DNA of 64,000 nucleotides. Origin: Bacillota bacterium. Lineage in GTDB: Bacteria; Bacillota; Clostridia; Lachnospirales; Lachnospiraceae. The notes under the pieces were generated by a model. The model worked only from the letters and a program-made list of their open reading frames with translations, searched no databases and was not told the DNA's origin. The stretch is taken from positions 186,001 through 250,000 of the forward strand of contig JAEWAK010000007.1 of assembly GCA_023391695.1 (NCBI GenBank), in the 5' to 3' direction. Shown here piece after piece: positions 16,957 through 25,571 of the stretch. Positions within the stretch are counted from its first letter, which is position 1; each line of letters starts with the position of its first letter. A program made the position numbers and the translations under genes.

Positions 16957-17103
16957 GTTCGCTAAATAACCGGGTAATTTCTGAAATTGACTTTTCTTAG
17001 CCAGTGATAGGCAAACGCAGGCATAGTTGGCTACGCCAAGGCTTACCGTTACTGTATACGGAAAATCAGACCGGATAATTTGCATAGTTACAGAACGTTA
17101 TTT
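16957..17103. repeat. Folded repeat element with AACGTT/AACGTT ends
   Basis: Ends AACGTTCGCTAAATAAC and GAACGTTATTTGAG are complementary, and the interior GACTTTTC pairs with GGAAAATC. The centre CGCAGGCATAGTTGGCTACGCCAAGG resembles the centre of the element at 27386-27526. The stretch 16691-17215 contains only such repeats and no gene. Confidence 0.5.
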
Positions 17104-17185
17104 GAGCGTGTTTGAAAAATCATTGCACCGTTCTGAACGTTTCACTTTGCGGTATGCTGCGTCACAATTTTGGTAGTCCCCTTGC
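17104..17185 (+). repeat. Second half copy of the GAGCGTGTTTGAAAAA repeat family
   Basis: Starts GAGCGTGTTTGAAAAATC and matches one arm of the full element at 16785-16950 over about 75 bp (ACCGTTCTGAACG, TTTGCGGTATGCTGCGTC, CAATTTTGG). Confidence 0.65.
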
Positions 17186-17215
17186 ATAACACGCCTGCCA
17201 GCAGATGAGGATTAA

Positions 17216-19645
17216 TTATATGTACTGTGTTTTATCCTCAGCCTTTTCATATGTTAGGACAATTTCTTTTTCTGTGGACAGCACCAAGGATTCCCTGTGA
17301 AAGACCGGCTTATAAGACAGGCAAAACTGATAGAATTCCTCTAAATCCCTGCATTCACCGGTATCACTGCAAACACACAGATAGGCTGTCTTTCCGCTGT
17401 AGATACGATACTCTGCATCAAATAACCGGTCATTGTAGGTTTCTTTTTTACCGCTGCTCCAAATGCCAATAAAACCGTCTCCTTTTTTTCCAAGCAGCCA
17501 ACTGCCTTTTTCTTTCATTTCCTCAAACCGGCATTTGGCCCAATGGATATGGGTGAAATTAATGGGATGTTCCTCAGGTATGACATAAATGGATGCAATG
17601 GCCTGTCCCGATTGTTTGACCGCCGGCATTACACCGTTACCAAACCAATATCCCGGACGAAGGGAGCTTTCATCGCAGGGGCCGCCGGGATGGTTAACAA
17701 AGATAAGTGTATCGGGACTGAGCGCCGCGCTCCACATATGCTGCTGATAACCGTAAACCCCGGGTTCAAAACAGGTCGTACCATGAAATCTTTCATTTAA
17801 GGATTTTACGTATTCATGGGATCCTGTATCACACTCCTTATAAAAGCTTATGTTCTTCCACCGTTGAAATCCTTCATCCTCCCTGGGTGACTGGACGGAG
17901 GTCAAAATATAATTCTCCGTTTTATTCAAACAGATCAAAGCGTTGCCTGTCATATATTCGTTCTTTATCTGTTTTTCCATAAGGGAAACCATAGAAAAAG
18001 GCAGTGGATACTTACTGGTAGCATAGAATCCAAGCCAGCCTTCCCCATAGGAATACGGATTTTTCGGATTCAGCATATTGATTAAGGACTGCAGTCCCTG
18101 ACCAAACGGATAAATCACGTCCCTGTAAACCCTTCCCTGGGGAGCGATAACACTCCCTTTAAAGGTATGTATGGACAGCATGTAAAAAATCTTATCAATA
18201 AGGGCCGCCGCACGCTTTGATATGGTGTCTTCCGTAAAATCGACCACATTCAGCAGTGCAATAAAGGTAATACACATATATATCCCGCTTAAAAATTCCT
18301 CGAAACCATGCTTTTCAACATCCTCTATCCATTCTATCACTTTCTCGCGGTTTCGTACATATAATTCCCTTCCGGGAAGTTTTGACCTGGTAAATACATC
18401 ATCCGGGTACATTTCCCCCGCATTCATGGCACAGACATAAAACAGCAGGGAATGGTTTTCGCTCCAGAAACACATGGCATCCGATCCCGTCTCATCCATC
18501 CAGTATCGGAAATTCAGAAGTACCTCCTTAACACGTTCCCTTAATTCCGGTGAAATTTCATAATTTTTTATATACCGGATTAAAGCACATACCAGAAAGT
18601 CGGCACAATCCATCCGGCTTTCAATCTGATCCAGGGTTTCATATATATTTTCATAGTCGTCCTCACGGAAACGGTCCACTGCACGCCTGGCCAATATGTT
18701 AAACATGGAAAAGCCGATATTTTCCCCCCTGTCCAGCTTAACGACCTCCGAAATACGCCGGTATATTTCCTGCATATTTTCATCAAAGGTATCTTTATAC
18801 AGATAAACCGACTTAACATCACAAAGAATTTCAAATTTACGGCTGAGTTTTTTTCCGGATATAGGTACAGTCACAATTACATAAGGACTATCTTTTTTCA
18901 GTTCAATTCCGGTTAGCCCGGAGATATCCTCATACTCCACTCTTTTATCTCCCAAAGTGAGATCCGGACTTTTCGAATCATAGCCGATTGTGGTACCAGG
19001 CAGGGCTTTGGAGGAGAATAAAAGGCTGCGGCCCGATAAATTAATTTCGGACAGCCAGTGATCCGCCCGGATGAAAGGTTTTACCTTTGATTGGTCCGGA
19101 AGCTCCACCCTTATCTGTTCGGTCCGGTTTAATATCTGAATTCCGAAAATATTACGGGTGTCCCGCACTCCCAGATTCTGCATGCGGATATAGATCCGGT
19201 TTACGCCCTTGTTCAGTTTTAAATACATTTCCGTCCTTTTTATGGGTTTATACACCGGTTCTTTTATTTCGGCAGCCAGGCTTTCATTTAACCAGACCTG
19301 AATCCCGGCATAGCTCCATAAAGAAGCAGACACGGACATTTCTTCTTCCGTAACCAGATTAACTGCTGCGGCCAGATAAATTTTTGTTAAGGAAGAATAA
19401 AAGGAACTTTTATCAACAAACCAGTTTCCATAGGAATAATAATATTCCCAGGGAAGTAATAGCTCACTGTCCGAATCCAGTTTCACTTCCCCGGAGGGAG
19501 GCTCCTTATCATAATCCGTTATAATGGATCTTAAATACTTTTCGTATTGCAGTTGGTTTTTATCCGAAATTTTGTCTATAAATGAGACTTCTTTCGGTCC
19601 GGAAATTAAATAACGGGTAATAAAACCCTGTCTGTTCAGTTTCAT
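17216..19645 (-). CDS. Large protein of unknown function in a sugar-uptake locus (possible alpha/alpha-toroid enzyme)
   Basis: 809 residues from the ATG at 19645. I do not recognise a named family. No signal peptide is seen, so it is probably cytoplasmic. Residues about 70-190 look like a beta-rich module related to those of large glycosidases (VWLNESLAAEI, MYLKLNKGVNRIYIRMQNLG). Residues about 300-560 are helical with FWSENHSLLFYVCAMNAGEMYPD, a SENH-type motif known from alpha/alpha-toroid polysaccharide lyases and related hydrolases. The C-terminal part is beta-rich. It is the last gene of an ABC importer operon, so it probably acts on the imported saccharide; that is inference. The start codon is preceded by a copy of the structured leader element. 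Confidence 0.8.
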   Translation of the reverse strand: MKLNRQGFITRYLISGPKEVSFIDKISDKNQLQYEKYLRSIITDYDKEPPSGEVKLDSDSELLLPWEYYYSYGNWFVDKSSFYSSLTKIYLAAAVNLVTEEEMSVSASLWSYAGIQVWLNESLAAEIKEPVYKPIKRTEMYLKLNKGVNRIYIRMQNLGVRDTRNIFGIQILNRTEQIRVELPDQSKVKPFIRADHWLSEINLSGRSLLFSSKALPGTTIGYDSKSPDLTLGDKRVEYEDISGLTGIELKKDSPYVIVTVPISGKKLSRKFEILCDVKSVYLYKDTFDENMQEIYRRISEVVKLDRGENIGFSMFNILARRAVDRFREDDYENIYETLDQIESRMDCADFLVCALIRYIKNYEISPELRERVKEVLLNFRYWMDETGSDAMCFWSENHSLLFYVCAMNAGEMYPDDVFTRSKLPGRELYVRNREKVIEWIEDVEKHGFEEFLSGIYMCITFIALLNVVDFTEDTISKRAAALIDKIFYMLSIHTFKGSVIAPQGRVYRDVIYPFGQGLQSLINMLNPKNPYSYGEGWLGFYATSKYPLPFSMVSLMEKQIKNEYMTGNALICLNKTENYILTSVQSPREDEGFQRWKNISFYKECDTGSHEYVKSLNERFHGTTCFEPGVYGYQQHMWSAALSPDTLIFVNHPGGPCDESSLRPGYWFGNGVMPAVKQSGQAIASIYVIPEEHPINFTHIHWAKCRFEEMKEKGSWLLGKKGDGFIGIWSSGKKETYNDRLFDAEYRIYSGKTAYLCVCSDTGECRDLEEFYQFCLSYKPVFHRESLVLSTEKEIVLTYEKAEDKTQYI

Positions 19646-19783
19646 AATTTGCACCCATTGCATATCGCAGGCAGGCCTGCGATACTGCCACAACATAAAA
19701 ATGCGAAACTAGTTTCGCAGGTTGAAAGAATCTGTATGTGGCATTCCTTACCTTTATTATATTTTCTTTCAACCTTTCAAACA
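19646..19783 (-). promoter_or_regulatory. Structured leader element, copy A
   Basis: Non-coding element in front of the 809-residue protein. Stems: P1 19764-19774 with 19720-19730 (GGTTGAAAGAA/TTCTTTCAACC), P2 19703-19718 (GCGAAA-CTAG-TTTCGC), P3 19663-19684 (TATCGCAG/CTGCGATA). A CCACA in the P1 loop can pair with TGTGG between P2 and P3 (pseudoknot-like). It ends GCAATGGGTG just before the ATG. Copies B and C keep the pairs through compensatory changes. Confidence 0.7.
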
Positions 19784-19792
19784 AGCGACTCC

Positions 19793-20665
19793 TTACCCTT
19801 TGACGGCTCCCGAAGTCATTCCGGCCATAAAATGTCTGCTGAAAAACATATATATTATGATAATGGGAACAATTGCTATGGTAGACCCCGCAAACATAAT
19901 ATTCCAGGCTGCCGCGCCATCCCCTGCATTACGGAGCTGGACAACACCAACGGTTAAGGGCCTTAATTTTTCATTGGACATGGTAAATATAAGAGGAAGT
20001 ATATATTCATTCCAGCCGCTTCGAAAAGAAAGAAGGCCCACCGTAGCAAGAATTGGTTTCAATACGGGAAGTATTATCCTGTAATAAATCTGAAAGAAGG
20101 TACATCCGTCAATCTTTGCCGCTTCGTCCAGTTCTTTTGGAATGGAATTCATATAACCCCGGATTAAAAATATATTGGAGGCCTGCGCAGTACCTGTTGA
20201 AATTAGAATAACAGACAGCAGGGATTTATTCATTCCCACCTTAACCGATAACTCAAAAAGGGGCCTTAAAGAAACACTTCCCACGTTAATAAACATAAAA
20301 ACCAGTAATAATCCATAGATTAAATTACTTCCCATAAACTTCTTTCTTGCAAGGCAATAACCTGCCATACTGGAAATTACCAGGGTCAAAACCATAATGC
20401 TCACACTGAGTATAATACTGTTAACCGTATAAACCCCAAAATTGCCCATGGTCCATGCTTCCGTATAATTGCTTAAAATAAATTTATCCGGTATTAAACC
20501 AATGCCTCCGACAAGCAGCTCCTGATTATCCTTAAAGGAACCCAGAATTACATATAATACCGGATATAATGTCAGTAACATGACAAAGATCAGAAATAGT
20601 TGTATAAACAGGTTCTGTATTTTAGTTGCCGTAGATTTTACCGAACCGTATTTTCCCTGAGCCAT
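19793..20665 (-). CDS. Carbohydrate ABC permease (MalG/UgpE family)
   Basis: 290-residue second permease of a CUT1-type sugar importer. Six membrane spans, and the EAA loop near residue 190: PKELDEAAKIDGCTFFQIYYRIILPVLKP, diagnostic for MalG-like proteins; it ends FFSRHFMAGMTSGAVKG like family members. Start ATG at 20665 is preceded by the structured leader element copy B. The partner is the MalF-like permease upstream. No ATPase gene is present locally, as is usual where a shared MsmK-type ATPase is encoded elsewhere. Confidence 0.93.
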   Translation of the reverse strand: MAQGKYGSVKSTATKIQNLFIQLFLIFVMLLTLYPVLYVILGSFKDNQELLVGGIGLIPDKFILSNYTEAWTMGNFGVYTVNSIILSVSIMVLTLVISSMAGYCLARKKFMGSNLIYGLLLVFMFINVGSVSLRPLFELSVKVGMNKSLLSVILISTGTAQASNIFLIRGYMNSIPKELDEAAKIDGCTFFQIYYRIILPVLKPILATVGLLSFRSGWNEYILPLIFTMSNEKLRPLTVGVVQLRNAGDGAAAWNIMFAGSTIAIVPIIIIYMFFSRHFMAGMTSGAVKG

Positions 20666-20792
20666 ATATTATACCCATTGCATATCGCAGTCTGGCCTGC
20701 GATACTGCCACAACCTAAAAATGTGAAATAAGTTTCACTGAGTGAAAGAAAGTACCTGTGGCATCCTTTCTTATTTAAATTTTCTTTCACTC
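20666..20792 (-). promoter_or_regulatory. Structured leader element, copy B
   Basis: Same architecture as copies A and C in front of the MalG-like permease. P1 GAGTGAAAGAA/TTCTTTCACTC (20782-20792 with 20740-20750), P2 GTGAAA-TAAG-TTTCAC (20723-20738), P3 TATCGCAG/CTGCGATA (20683-20704). P1 and P2 differ from copy A at paired positions on both sides, so pairing is kept. The CCACA/TGTGG long-range pair is also present. Confidence 0.7.
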
Positions 20793-20848
20793 TTCCCGTG
20801 ATGATGCAAAACTTCGGTATCCCAAATAATTGAAAAAGAAGTCTGGAA

Positions 20849-20868
20849 TGAGCACCCTCCGTGCTCAT
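20849..20868. terminator. Hairpin between the two sugar permease genes
   Basis: ATGAGCAC and GTGCTCAT form a short GC-containing stem with a 4-nt loop between the permease genes; the minus strand shows TTCTTTTTC some 10 nt later. A partial terminator or a processing hairpin. Confidence 0.4.
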
Positions 20869-20915
20869 TTTGGAATTCTTTTCGTGTAAAGATGTTTTCC
20901 CATTCCCTGATTCAG

Positions 20916-21875
20916 TTAAAATATTTCATCCAGTTTTCGGCTTACTTTTAAGTAAATCACCGTAACGACACCGATAATCAGCGCGGATATAATGCTTAGT
21001 ACCGCACCATACCCAATCTGTATGGAGGTACTCATGGAATCACTTCCAAAACACAAGGTATAAATATAACTGAACATCACCTGCGTCCTGTTATTGGGAC
21101 CGCCGCCGGTTAATACTAAAATTGATTCATAATCCTTTAAAGCCGTTGTAATCGCCAGCATTAATATAACTTTAAGCATAGGACCCAACAGGGGCAGTGT
21201 AATCCGGAAAAAGATCGCTGTCCGGCCAGCCCCGTCAATTCTTGCGCTTTCATAAACATCTTCTGAAATACTGCTGAGACCGGACATAAATAAAATCATA
21301 TAATTGCCGAAACCGCCCCATATGGCTACAATAACCACGGAATTCATCGCCGTTTTTGAACTGCCCAGCCAGTCAATGGGACGGTCTATAACGCCGATTG
21401 TACTTAATATTCCATTGAGAACACCGTTATAAGAGGCAAAAATAAAATAAAAAATCAGGCTGTAAACTGCCGCACTGATAACCGTCGGTAAAAAGTAAAC
21501 CCCTCTATAAAAATTACTTCCTTTGAATTTATTTGTCAGTAATACTGCAATAATCAGTGACAAGGGAAGTATAATAATCAATTTTAAAATCGAATATTCA
21601 AAGGTATGCAGGACACTGTTCCAATAAATACTGTCATTTAATACTCTCTTAAAATTATCAAAGCCGGTAAAATACGCTTTAAACCCATTGTAATCATAAA
21701 ATACATATTTAAATAACCACAGAAACGGATAGACAGATACTACGCCCAGCAAAAACACCGACGGAAGCATCATAAAAAATATGCTGAAGGAACCGCTGTT
21801 TTTTAAACCCGAGACTCTTTCCCGAAAATCCACTTTTTTCTGTAAAGCTAAACCTTTTCTTTTTGTTTTCTTCAT
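20916..21875 (-). CDS. Carbohydrate ABC permease (MalF/UgpA family)
   Basis: 319-residue first permease of the CUT1 importer. A cytoplasmic N-terminal tail precedes the first span (IFFMMLPSVFLLGVVSVYPFLWLF). The EAA loop reads DVYESARIDGAGRTAIFFRITLPLLGP, and the region LKDYESILVLTGGGPNN is diagnostic of this family. ATG at 21875 follows AAAGAGGT. Lies between the binding protein and the MalG-like gene. Confidence 0.93.
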   Translation of the reverse strand: MKKTKRKGLALQKKVDFRERVSGLKNSGSFSIFFMMLPSVFLLGVVSVYPFLWLFKYVFYDYNGFKAYFTGFDNFKRVLNDSIYWNSVLHTFEYSILKLIIILPLSLIIAVLLTNKFKGSNFYRGVYFLPTVISAAVYSLIFYFIFASYNGVLNGILSTIGVIDRPIDWLGSSKTAMNSVVIVAIWGGFGNYMILFMSGLSSISEDVYESARIDGAGRTAIFFRITLPLLGPMLKVILMLAITTALKDYESILVLTGGGPNNRTQVMFSYIYTLCFGSDSMSTSIQIGYGAVLSIISALIIGVVTVIYLKVSRKLDEIF

Positions 21876-21899
21876 CAAGCTACCTCTTTATCGTTGTAT

Positions 21900-21956
21900 A
21901 GAAAAGCTGATTACAGCCTTCCGCAGGAAACCGGATGGAACGTAAGCAGCTTTTCT
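21900..21956 (-). other. Stem-loop after the sugar-binding lipoprotein gene
   Basis: AGAAAAGCTG pairs with CAGCTTTTCT and inner segments (CTTAC/GTAA, CCGG/CCGC) extend the stem. Such hairpins directly after binding-protein genes usually protect the upstream mRNA and set the higher level of binding protein. Confidence 0.55.
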
Positions 21957-21968
21957 TAACTCATATAA

Positions 21969-23414
21969 TTATTCTGTTAAATAGGTGCAGGTTCCCTGGC
22001 TTGGATGAAGTGGATCATATCCTTCTATCACTAATCGTTTTACTTTACCTATGGATACTGCTTTATCTAAAGCTTCGTTATATATTTTGTTTAAAGTTGC
22101 AATGGTTTCGTCAATGTCCGGTCCGTCGGATAAGCAGGCACTCCATAAGGCATCCTGATAATTCGGTCCTTCCGGTGTTACCGCAGGAACCGTGGGATAA
22201 ACGTCTTCATAATCCTGTAATGAGAAATCCGCTAAACGTCCGACTTTTGACGTATCAATCCGGCTTTCCATATAGGAGGAAATCGGTAAGGAATATCCGC
22301 CTTCCAGATAACCTTTTAAGAAATCTTCCGAACCGAAGTATTCAATAACACCAATCGCTTTTTCTACGTCCTTCGCCTGGCTTGACAATGCCCAGCCAAA
22401 ATTCGGCGTAATCGCCAAAGCACCCTTTATTTCACCCGTATAAGTAGGAAGATCGGCAACCGCCCATTCTCCCTTCATGGGGAACTGCTCGGTTAATACT
22501 CCTGCTTCCTGTGAGGCATTACCGTGAATTCCTACATTACCTTCTGCAAACTGTGCCCGGATGGGATCGATTTTCATGCTGGCTGTTCCCGGAAATGTAC
22601 TTCCGTCCTCAAACATTTTTCTAACTGCCTCAAGGATCGGTTTAAACCCGTCAAAATTAAACTCCCCTTCCCCGTAATCATAAACCGTTACGCCGCTCAT
22701 CTGGGCAATTCCCTCTAACCAGCGGCTGAAGGGAGAACTTTGTCCCGGAAAGATAACCCCATAAGAAGTCCCGTTACCGGCTTTTGTTATAGCCGCCGCA
22801 TCATCGACCAGTTCATCCACGGTTCCTGGCGGATTCACTCCGGCATTTTTAAACAATTCCACATTATAGATTAATCTGGACCCGCTTCTCATGCCCGTAG
22901 GCACCCAGTAAATCCGGTCACCGATCACGTTCAGTCCTTCATATTGAACCTTGTCCACTTCATTAACCGTTTTAAACGTATCAGTCAAATATTCATTGAT
23001 TGGTGCAATCATACCGGAATCTGCAAAAGACTGTAAGTCAATTTCGTCCGATGTTGAAATTGCAAAAACATCCGGTGACTGTCCTGAGGTGGATGCTATG
23101 GTCAGCATATTAATATAGTTATCTGTCTGGATCACATAGTCAATCTCAATTCCCAGGGTATTGGTCTCATTAAATTGTTTAATTCTATCCTCCATATAAT
23201 TCTGGTCATGCCGGTTATTTGACCAAACAGTTACCACGGTCTTATCGGCTGCCCCCGCATTGCTGCCATTATCAGCATCTCCTGCCGTTTTCACTTCCTG
23301 CCCGCCGGTATTGCCCGTTTCACTTTTGTTCTTATCCGTGGAACTGCATCCTGCAAGGGATAATAAAATAGTAAATGATACAAATACCGCAAATACCTTT
23401 TTTAATCTTTTCAT
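21969..23414 (-). CDS. Sugar ABC transporter substrate-binding lipoprotein
   Basis: 481 residues, extracytoplasmic family 1 solute-binding protein. The signal peptide MKRLKKVFAVFVSFTILLSLAGC ends in a lipobox (SLAGC), so it is anchored at the outer face of the membrane. A low-complexity acidic linker follows, then VVTVWSNNRHDQNYMEDRIKQFNE and SPDVFAISTSDE typical of the family. Strong AAGGAGG site before the ATG. First gene of the operon, divergent from a response regulator that probably activates it. Confidence 0.93.
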   Translation of the reverse strand: MKRLKKVFAVFVSFTILLSLAGCSSTDKNKSETGNTGGQEVKTAGDADNGSNAGAADKTVVTVWSNNRHDQNYMEDRIKQFNETNTLGIEIDYVIQTDNYINMLTIASTSGQSPDVFAISTSDEIDLQSFADSGMIAPINEYLTDTFKTVNEVDKVQYEGLNVIGDRIYWVPTGMRSGSRLIYNVELFKNAGVNPPGTVDELVDDAAAITKAGNGTSYGVIFPGQSSPFSRWLEGIAQMSGVTVYDYGEGEFNFDGFKPILEAVRKMFEDGSTFPGTASMKIDPIRAQFAEGNVGIHGNASQEAGVLTEQFPMKGEWAVADLPTYTGEIKGALAITPNFGWALSSQAKDVEKAIGVIEYFGSEDFLKGYLEGGYSLPISSYMESRIDTSKVGRLADFSLQDYEDVYPTVPAVTPEGPNYQDALWSACLSDGPDIDETIATLNKIYNEALDKAVSIGKVKRLVIEGYDPLHPSQGTCTYLTE

Positions 23415-23532
23415 AAACTGCCTCCTTACTTTTTATAAGCTGATTATAACAGCAAAATCAGCATATCCATATGCAATTTTCCACGCATTATGTGATGTTT
23501 TCTTTTATTTTAGACATAAATCGCAGTTTCTA

Positions 23533-23560
23533 TTGACAGTATTAGATAATTTGTTATACT
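23533..23560 (+). promoter_or_regulatory. Promoter of the response regulator gene
   Basis: TTGACA (23533-23538), 16-bp spacer, TATACT (23555-23560), facing the two-component genes. It gives a leader of about 165 nt that contains a folded repeat element. Confidence 0.6.
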
Positions 23561-23580
23561 TAACCTCAAGATATTATGGC

Positions 23581-23729
23581 ATATTAAACAAAGAGTCTGG
23601 CTTGTCTGACTCTGGCGCTGATGCGCTGTCACTTTTGCAGCGCCAGACAAAGTGAGTGCGCATCCTGACACGAAGTGCCAATACCATGGTAGCTTGCGGA
23701 TATGGTGTATTGATATTAAGGAACAGGTG
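23581..23729 (+). promoter_or_regulatory. Folded leader element before the response regulator
   Basis: The stem GGCGCTG/CAGCGCC (about 23606-23645) is followed by CAATACCAT-GGTAGCTTGCGGAT-ATGGTGTATTG (23679-23712). The last hairpin, with loop GCTTGCGGA, is clearly related to the repeated unit at 57387-57665. It ends about 18 nt before the start codon. Its open frame creates a false N-terminal extension of the next gene. The 315 bp between the divergent genes hold no other gene. Confidence 0.5.
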
Positions 23730-25331
23730 ATGCTTATGGATTATAACTTATCTCTTTTAATTGTTGATGATGAACCTGCTATAAGAAACGGACTGGTGAA
23801 TGCTATTGAATGGGAAAAAGCAGGAATTGAAGTCATAGGCACTGCCTCTGACGGTCATGAGGCAATCAGCATGATTCATCAGTTGAAACCTCATATTATT
23901 ATAACGGATATCCGTATGCCCGGCTGTGATGGTCTTGAATTAATCCGCACCGTAAAGGCTGAGGGTATGCCATGCAAATTCATCATAATAAGCGGATATA
24001 ATGATTTTAAGTATGCCCAGACTGCTATAAAATACCAGGTATTTTCATATTTATTAAAGCCGGTACAAATTGAAGAATTGATGAAAGAAGTTATAAATTT
24101 AAGAGACCTAACGATAGCAGAAATACAGAATAATCAAAATTTAATTTATACAAAACAGCAGCTTCATAAACAAAACCAAGCCCTGAGAGATCATTTCTGT
24201 ATAAAGTTATTAGACAATGAATACCGGAATGAAGGTGAAATCGAGGAACAGCTTAAGGCCTTAAAGCTCCCCATCCAAAATACGGCAAGCCGGGTCCTGG
24301 TATTTTCCTATAACAGCCTGCCGGTCAAGGAAACCCTCCAGTTTCAGAAATATCTCCGGCAGACAGTTGAAGACAGGTTCAGCGATTATACCTTTGTTAT
24401 TTTTTATAAAGATAACGAAACTTTATCCATGATATTGAATACACCGGAGGACAAGCCATCCGGTAATGCCCTGAATAAGATTTGCAGCAATCTGATCGAA
24501 TACCTGAAAATAAATACTGCTATCGATATCAGTATTGGAATTGGAGATGCCGCTCCTGACCTGCTAAACGCCAGGGCCTCCTTTTTTTGTGCTCTGGAGG
24601 CCCTTTCTTACAGGCTGTATCAAACCCGTCAAAGGATTTTTGACAGTTCTATCATATCCAGGGTACCCACACCTGTTATCTCACCGGATACCAAGACCAA
24701 TCAGGAATTGGCCGATGCCATCTATCGCTCCGACTTACCGGCAATCGACCGTCTTTTATATAAATTTTTCCATTCCCTGTTTTATGTGGAAGTACCTCCG
24801 CCCAATTATATAAGGGGAATGTGCATATTTCTCGTTATTGACGTACAAAATGGCCTCCTGGGCTATTTTGATGAAATCAACCGGCTTTATTCGGACGTTC
24901 CTTATGAAGAGATAAACAAGCTCCAGGCTTTCAGGGAGATCAGGGAATGGATTACCGGTAATTTTTACGCTTATTCCGAATACATGAAGCAAAATTGTCC
25001 GGATAAAAAAGACCCGGTTATTCAAAAAGCCAAGGCTTACATGAAAGAAAACCTGTATAACAAAATTAAGGCCGAAAATGTAGCCGCCCATGTTGGATTA
25101 AGTGAAAATTATTTTACCTTTTATTTTAAGAAAAAAACAAATGACAATTTTAAAAGCTATATTCAGACCTTAAAAATTGAAAAGGCAAAAGAACATCTAA
25201 AAACCTCCAATATTCTGATCAGTGAATTATCATCCCTGCTGGGATATGACGATTACAGGACATTTAACCGTGCGTTCAAAAAAGAAACCGGTCTTACTCC
25301 TTCGGAATACCAGCAAAAATACCAAAAATAA
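23730..25331 (+). CDS. Two-component response regulator, YesN/AraC type
   Basis: About 533 residues. Receiver domain at the N-terminus with LLIVDDEP acidic pair, phospho-acceptor Asp in IIITDIRMPGCDG, Thr/Ser in IISGYNDF and Lys in YLLKPVQ. Middle region of unknown fold, and a C-terminal AraC helix-turn-helix (about 430-533: NKIKAENVAAHVGLSENYFTFYFKKK, then LGYDDYRTFNRAFKKETGLTPSEYQQ). Start is the ATG at 23730 or 23736 after AAGGAACAGG; the frame opens further upstream into a repeat element. It pairs with the kinase downstream and most likely controls the divergent sugar importer. Confidence 0.93.
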   Translation: MLMDYNLSLLIVDDEPAIRNGLVNAIEWEKAGIEVIGTASDGHEAISMIHQLKPHIIITDIRMPGCDGLELIRTVKAEGMPCKFIIISGYNDFKYAQTAIKYQVFSYLLKPVQIEELMKEVINLRDLTIAEIQNNQNLIYTKQQLHKQNQALRDHFCIKLLDNEYRNEGEIEEQLKALKLPIQNTASRVLVFSYNSLPVKETLQFQKYLRQTVEDRFSDYTFVIFYKDNETLSMILNTPEDKPSGNALNKICSNLIEYLKINTAIDISIGIGDAAPDLLNARASFFCALEALSYRLYQTRQRIFDSSIISRVPTPVISPDTKTNQELADAIYRSDLPAIDRLLYKFFHSLFYVEVPPPNYIRGMCIFLVIDVQNGLLGYFDEINRLYSDVPYEEINKLQAFREIREWITGNFYAYSEYMKQNCPDKKDPVIQKAKAYMKENLYNKIKAENVAAHVGLSENYFTFYFKKKTNDNFKSYIQTLKIEKAKEHLKTSNILISELSSLLGYDDYRTFNRAFKKETGLTPSEYQQKYQK

Positions 25332-25435
25332 GCACAAGCTTCAAATGGGCAGAAAACATGCAACTATAAAAAAGACTCATACATTGTTTGTGCAAAAAGG
25401 CAGGAACGGCGTAGGAGGGCATGCCGTATCGGCAG

Positions 25436-25571
25436 GTTTGAAAGGTTGAAAGAAAATATTATAAAGGAAAGGAATACCACATACAGATTCTTTCAACCTG
25501 CGAAACTAGTTTCGCATTTTTATATTGTGGCAGTACCGCAGACCTGTCTGGGGTATGCAATGGGTGTAATT
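25436..25571 (+). promoter_or_regulatory. Structured leader element, copy C
   Basis: Third copy, in front of the histidine kinase. P1 GGTTGAAAGAA/TTCTTTCAACC (25444-25454 with 25488-25498), P2 GCGAAA-CTAG-TTTCGC (25500-25515), P3 TACCGCAG/CTGGGGTA (25534-25555), where one U-A pair has become C-G and one mismatch is present. It ends GCAATGGGTGTAATT directly before the ATG. It is open in frame with the kinase and so mimics a 42-residue N-terminal extension. Confidence 0.7.

Noticed and set aside
19560..19784. 74-residue ORF beginning MFERLKENIIKVRN
   Set aside because: It is the read-through of structured element copy A; a near-identical reading precedes the kinase from copy C, and both simply reflect the repeat.
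25446..25571. 42-residue N-terminal extension of the histidine kinase
   Set aside because: It is encoded by the leader repeat; the first membrane span and family similarity begin after the ATG at 25572.
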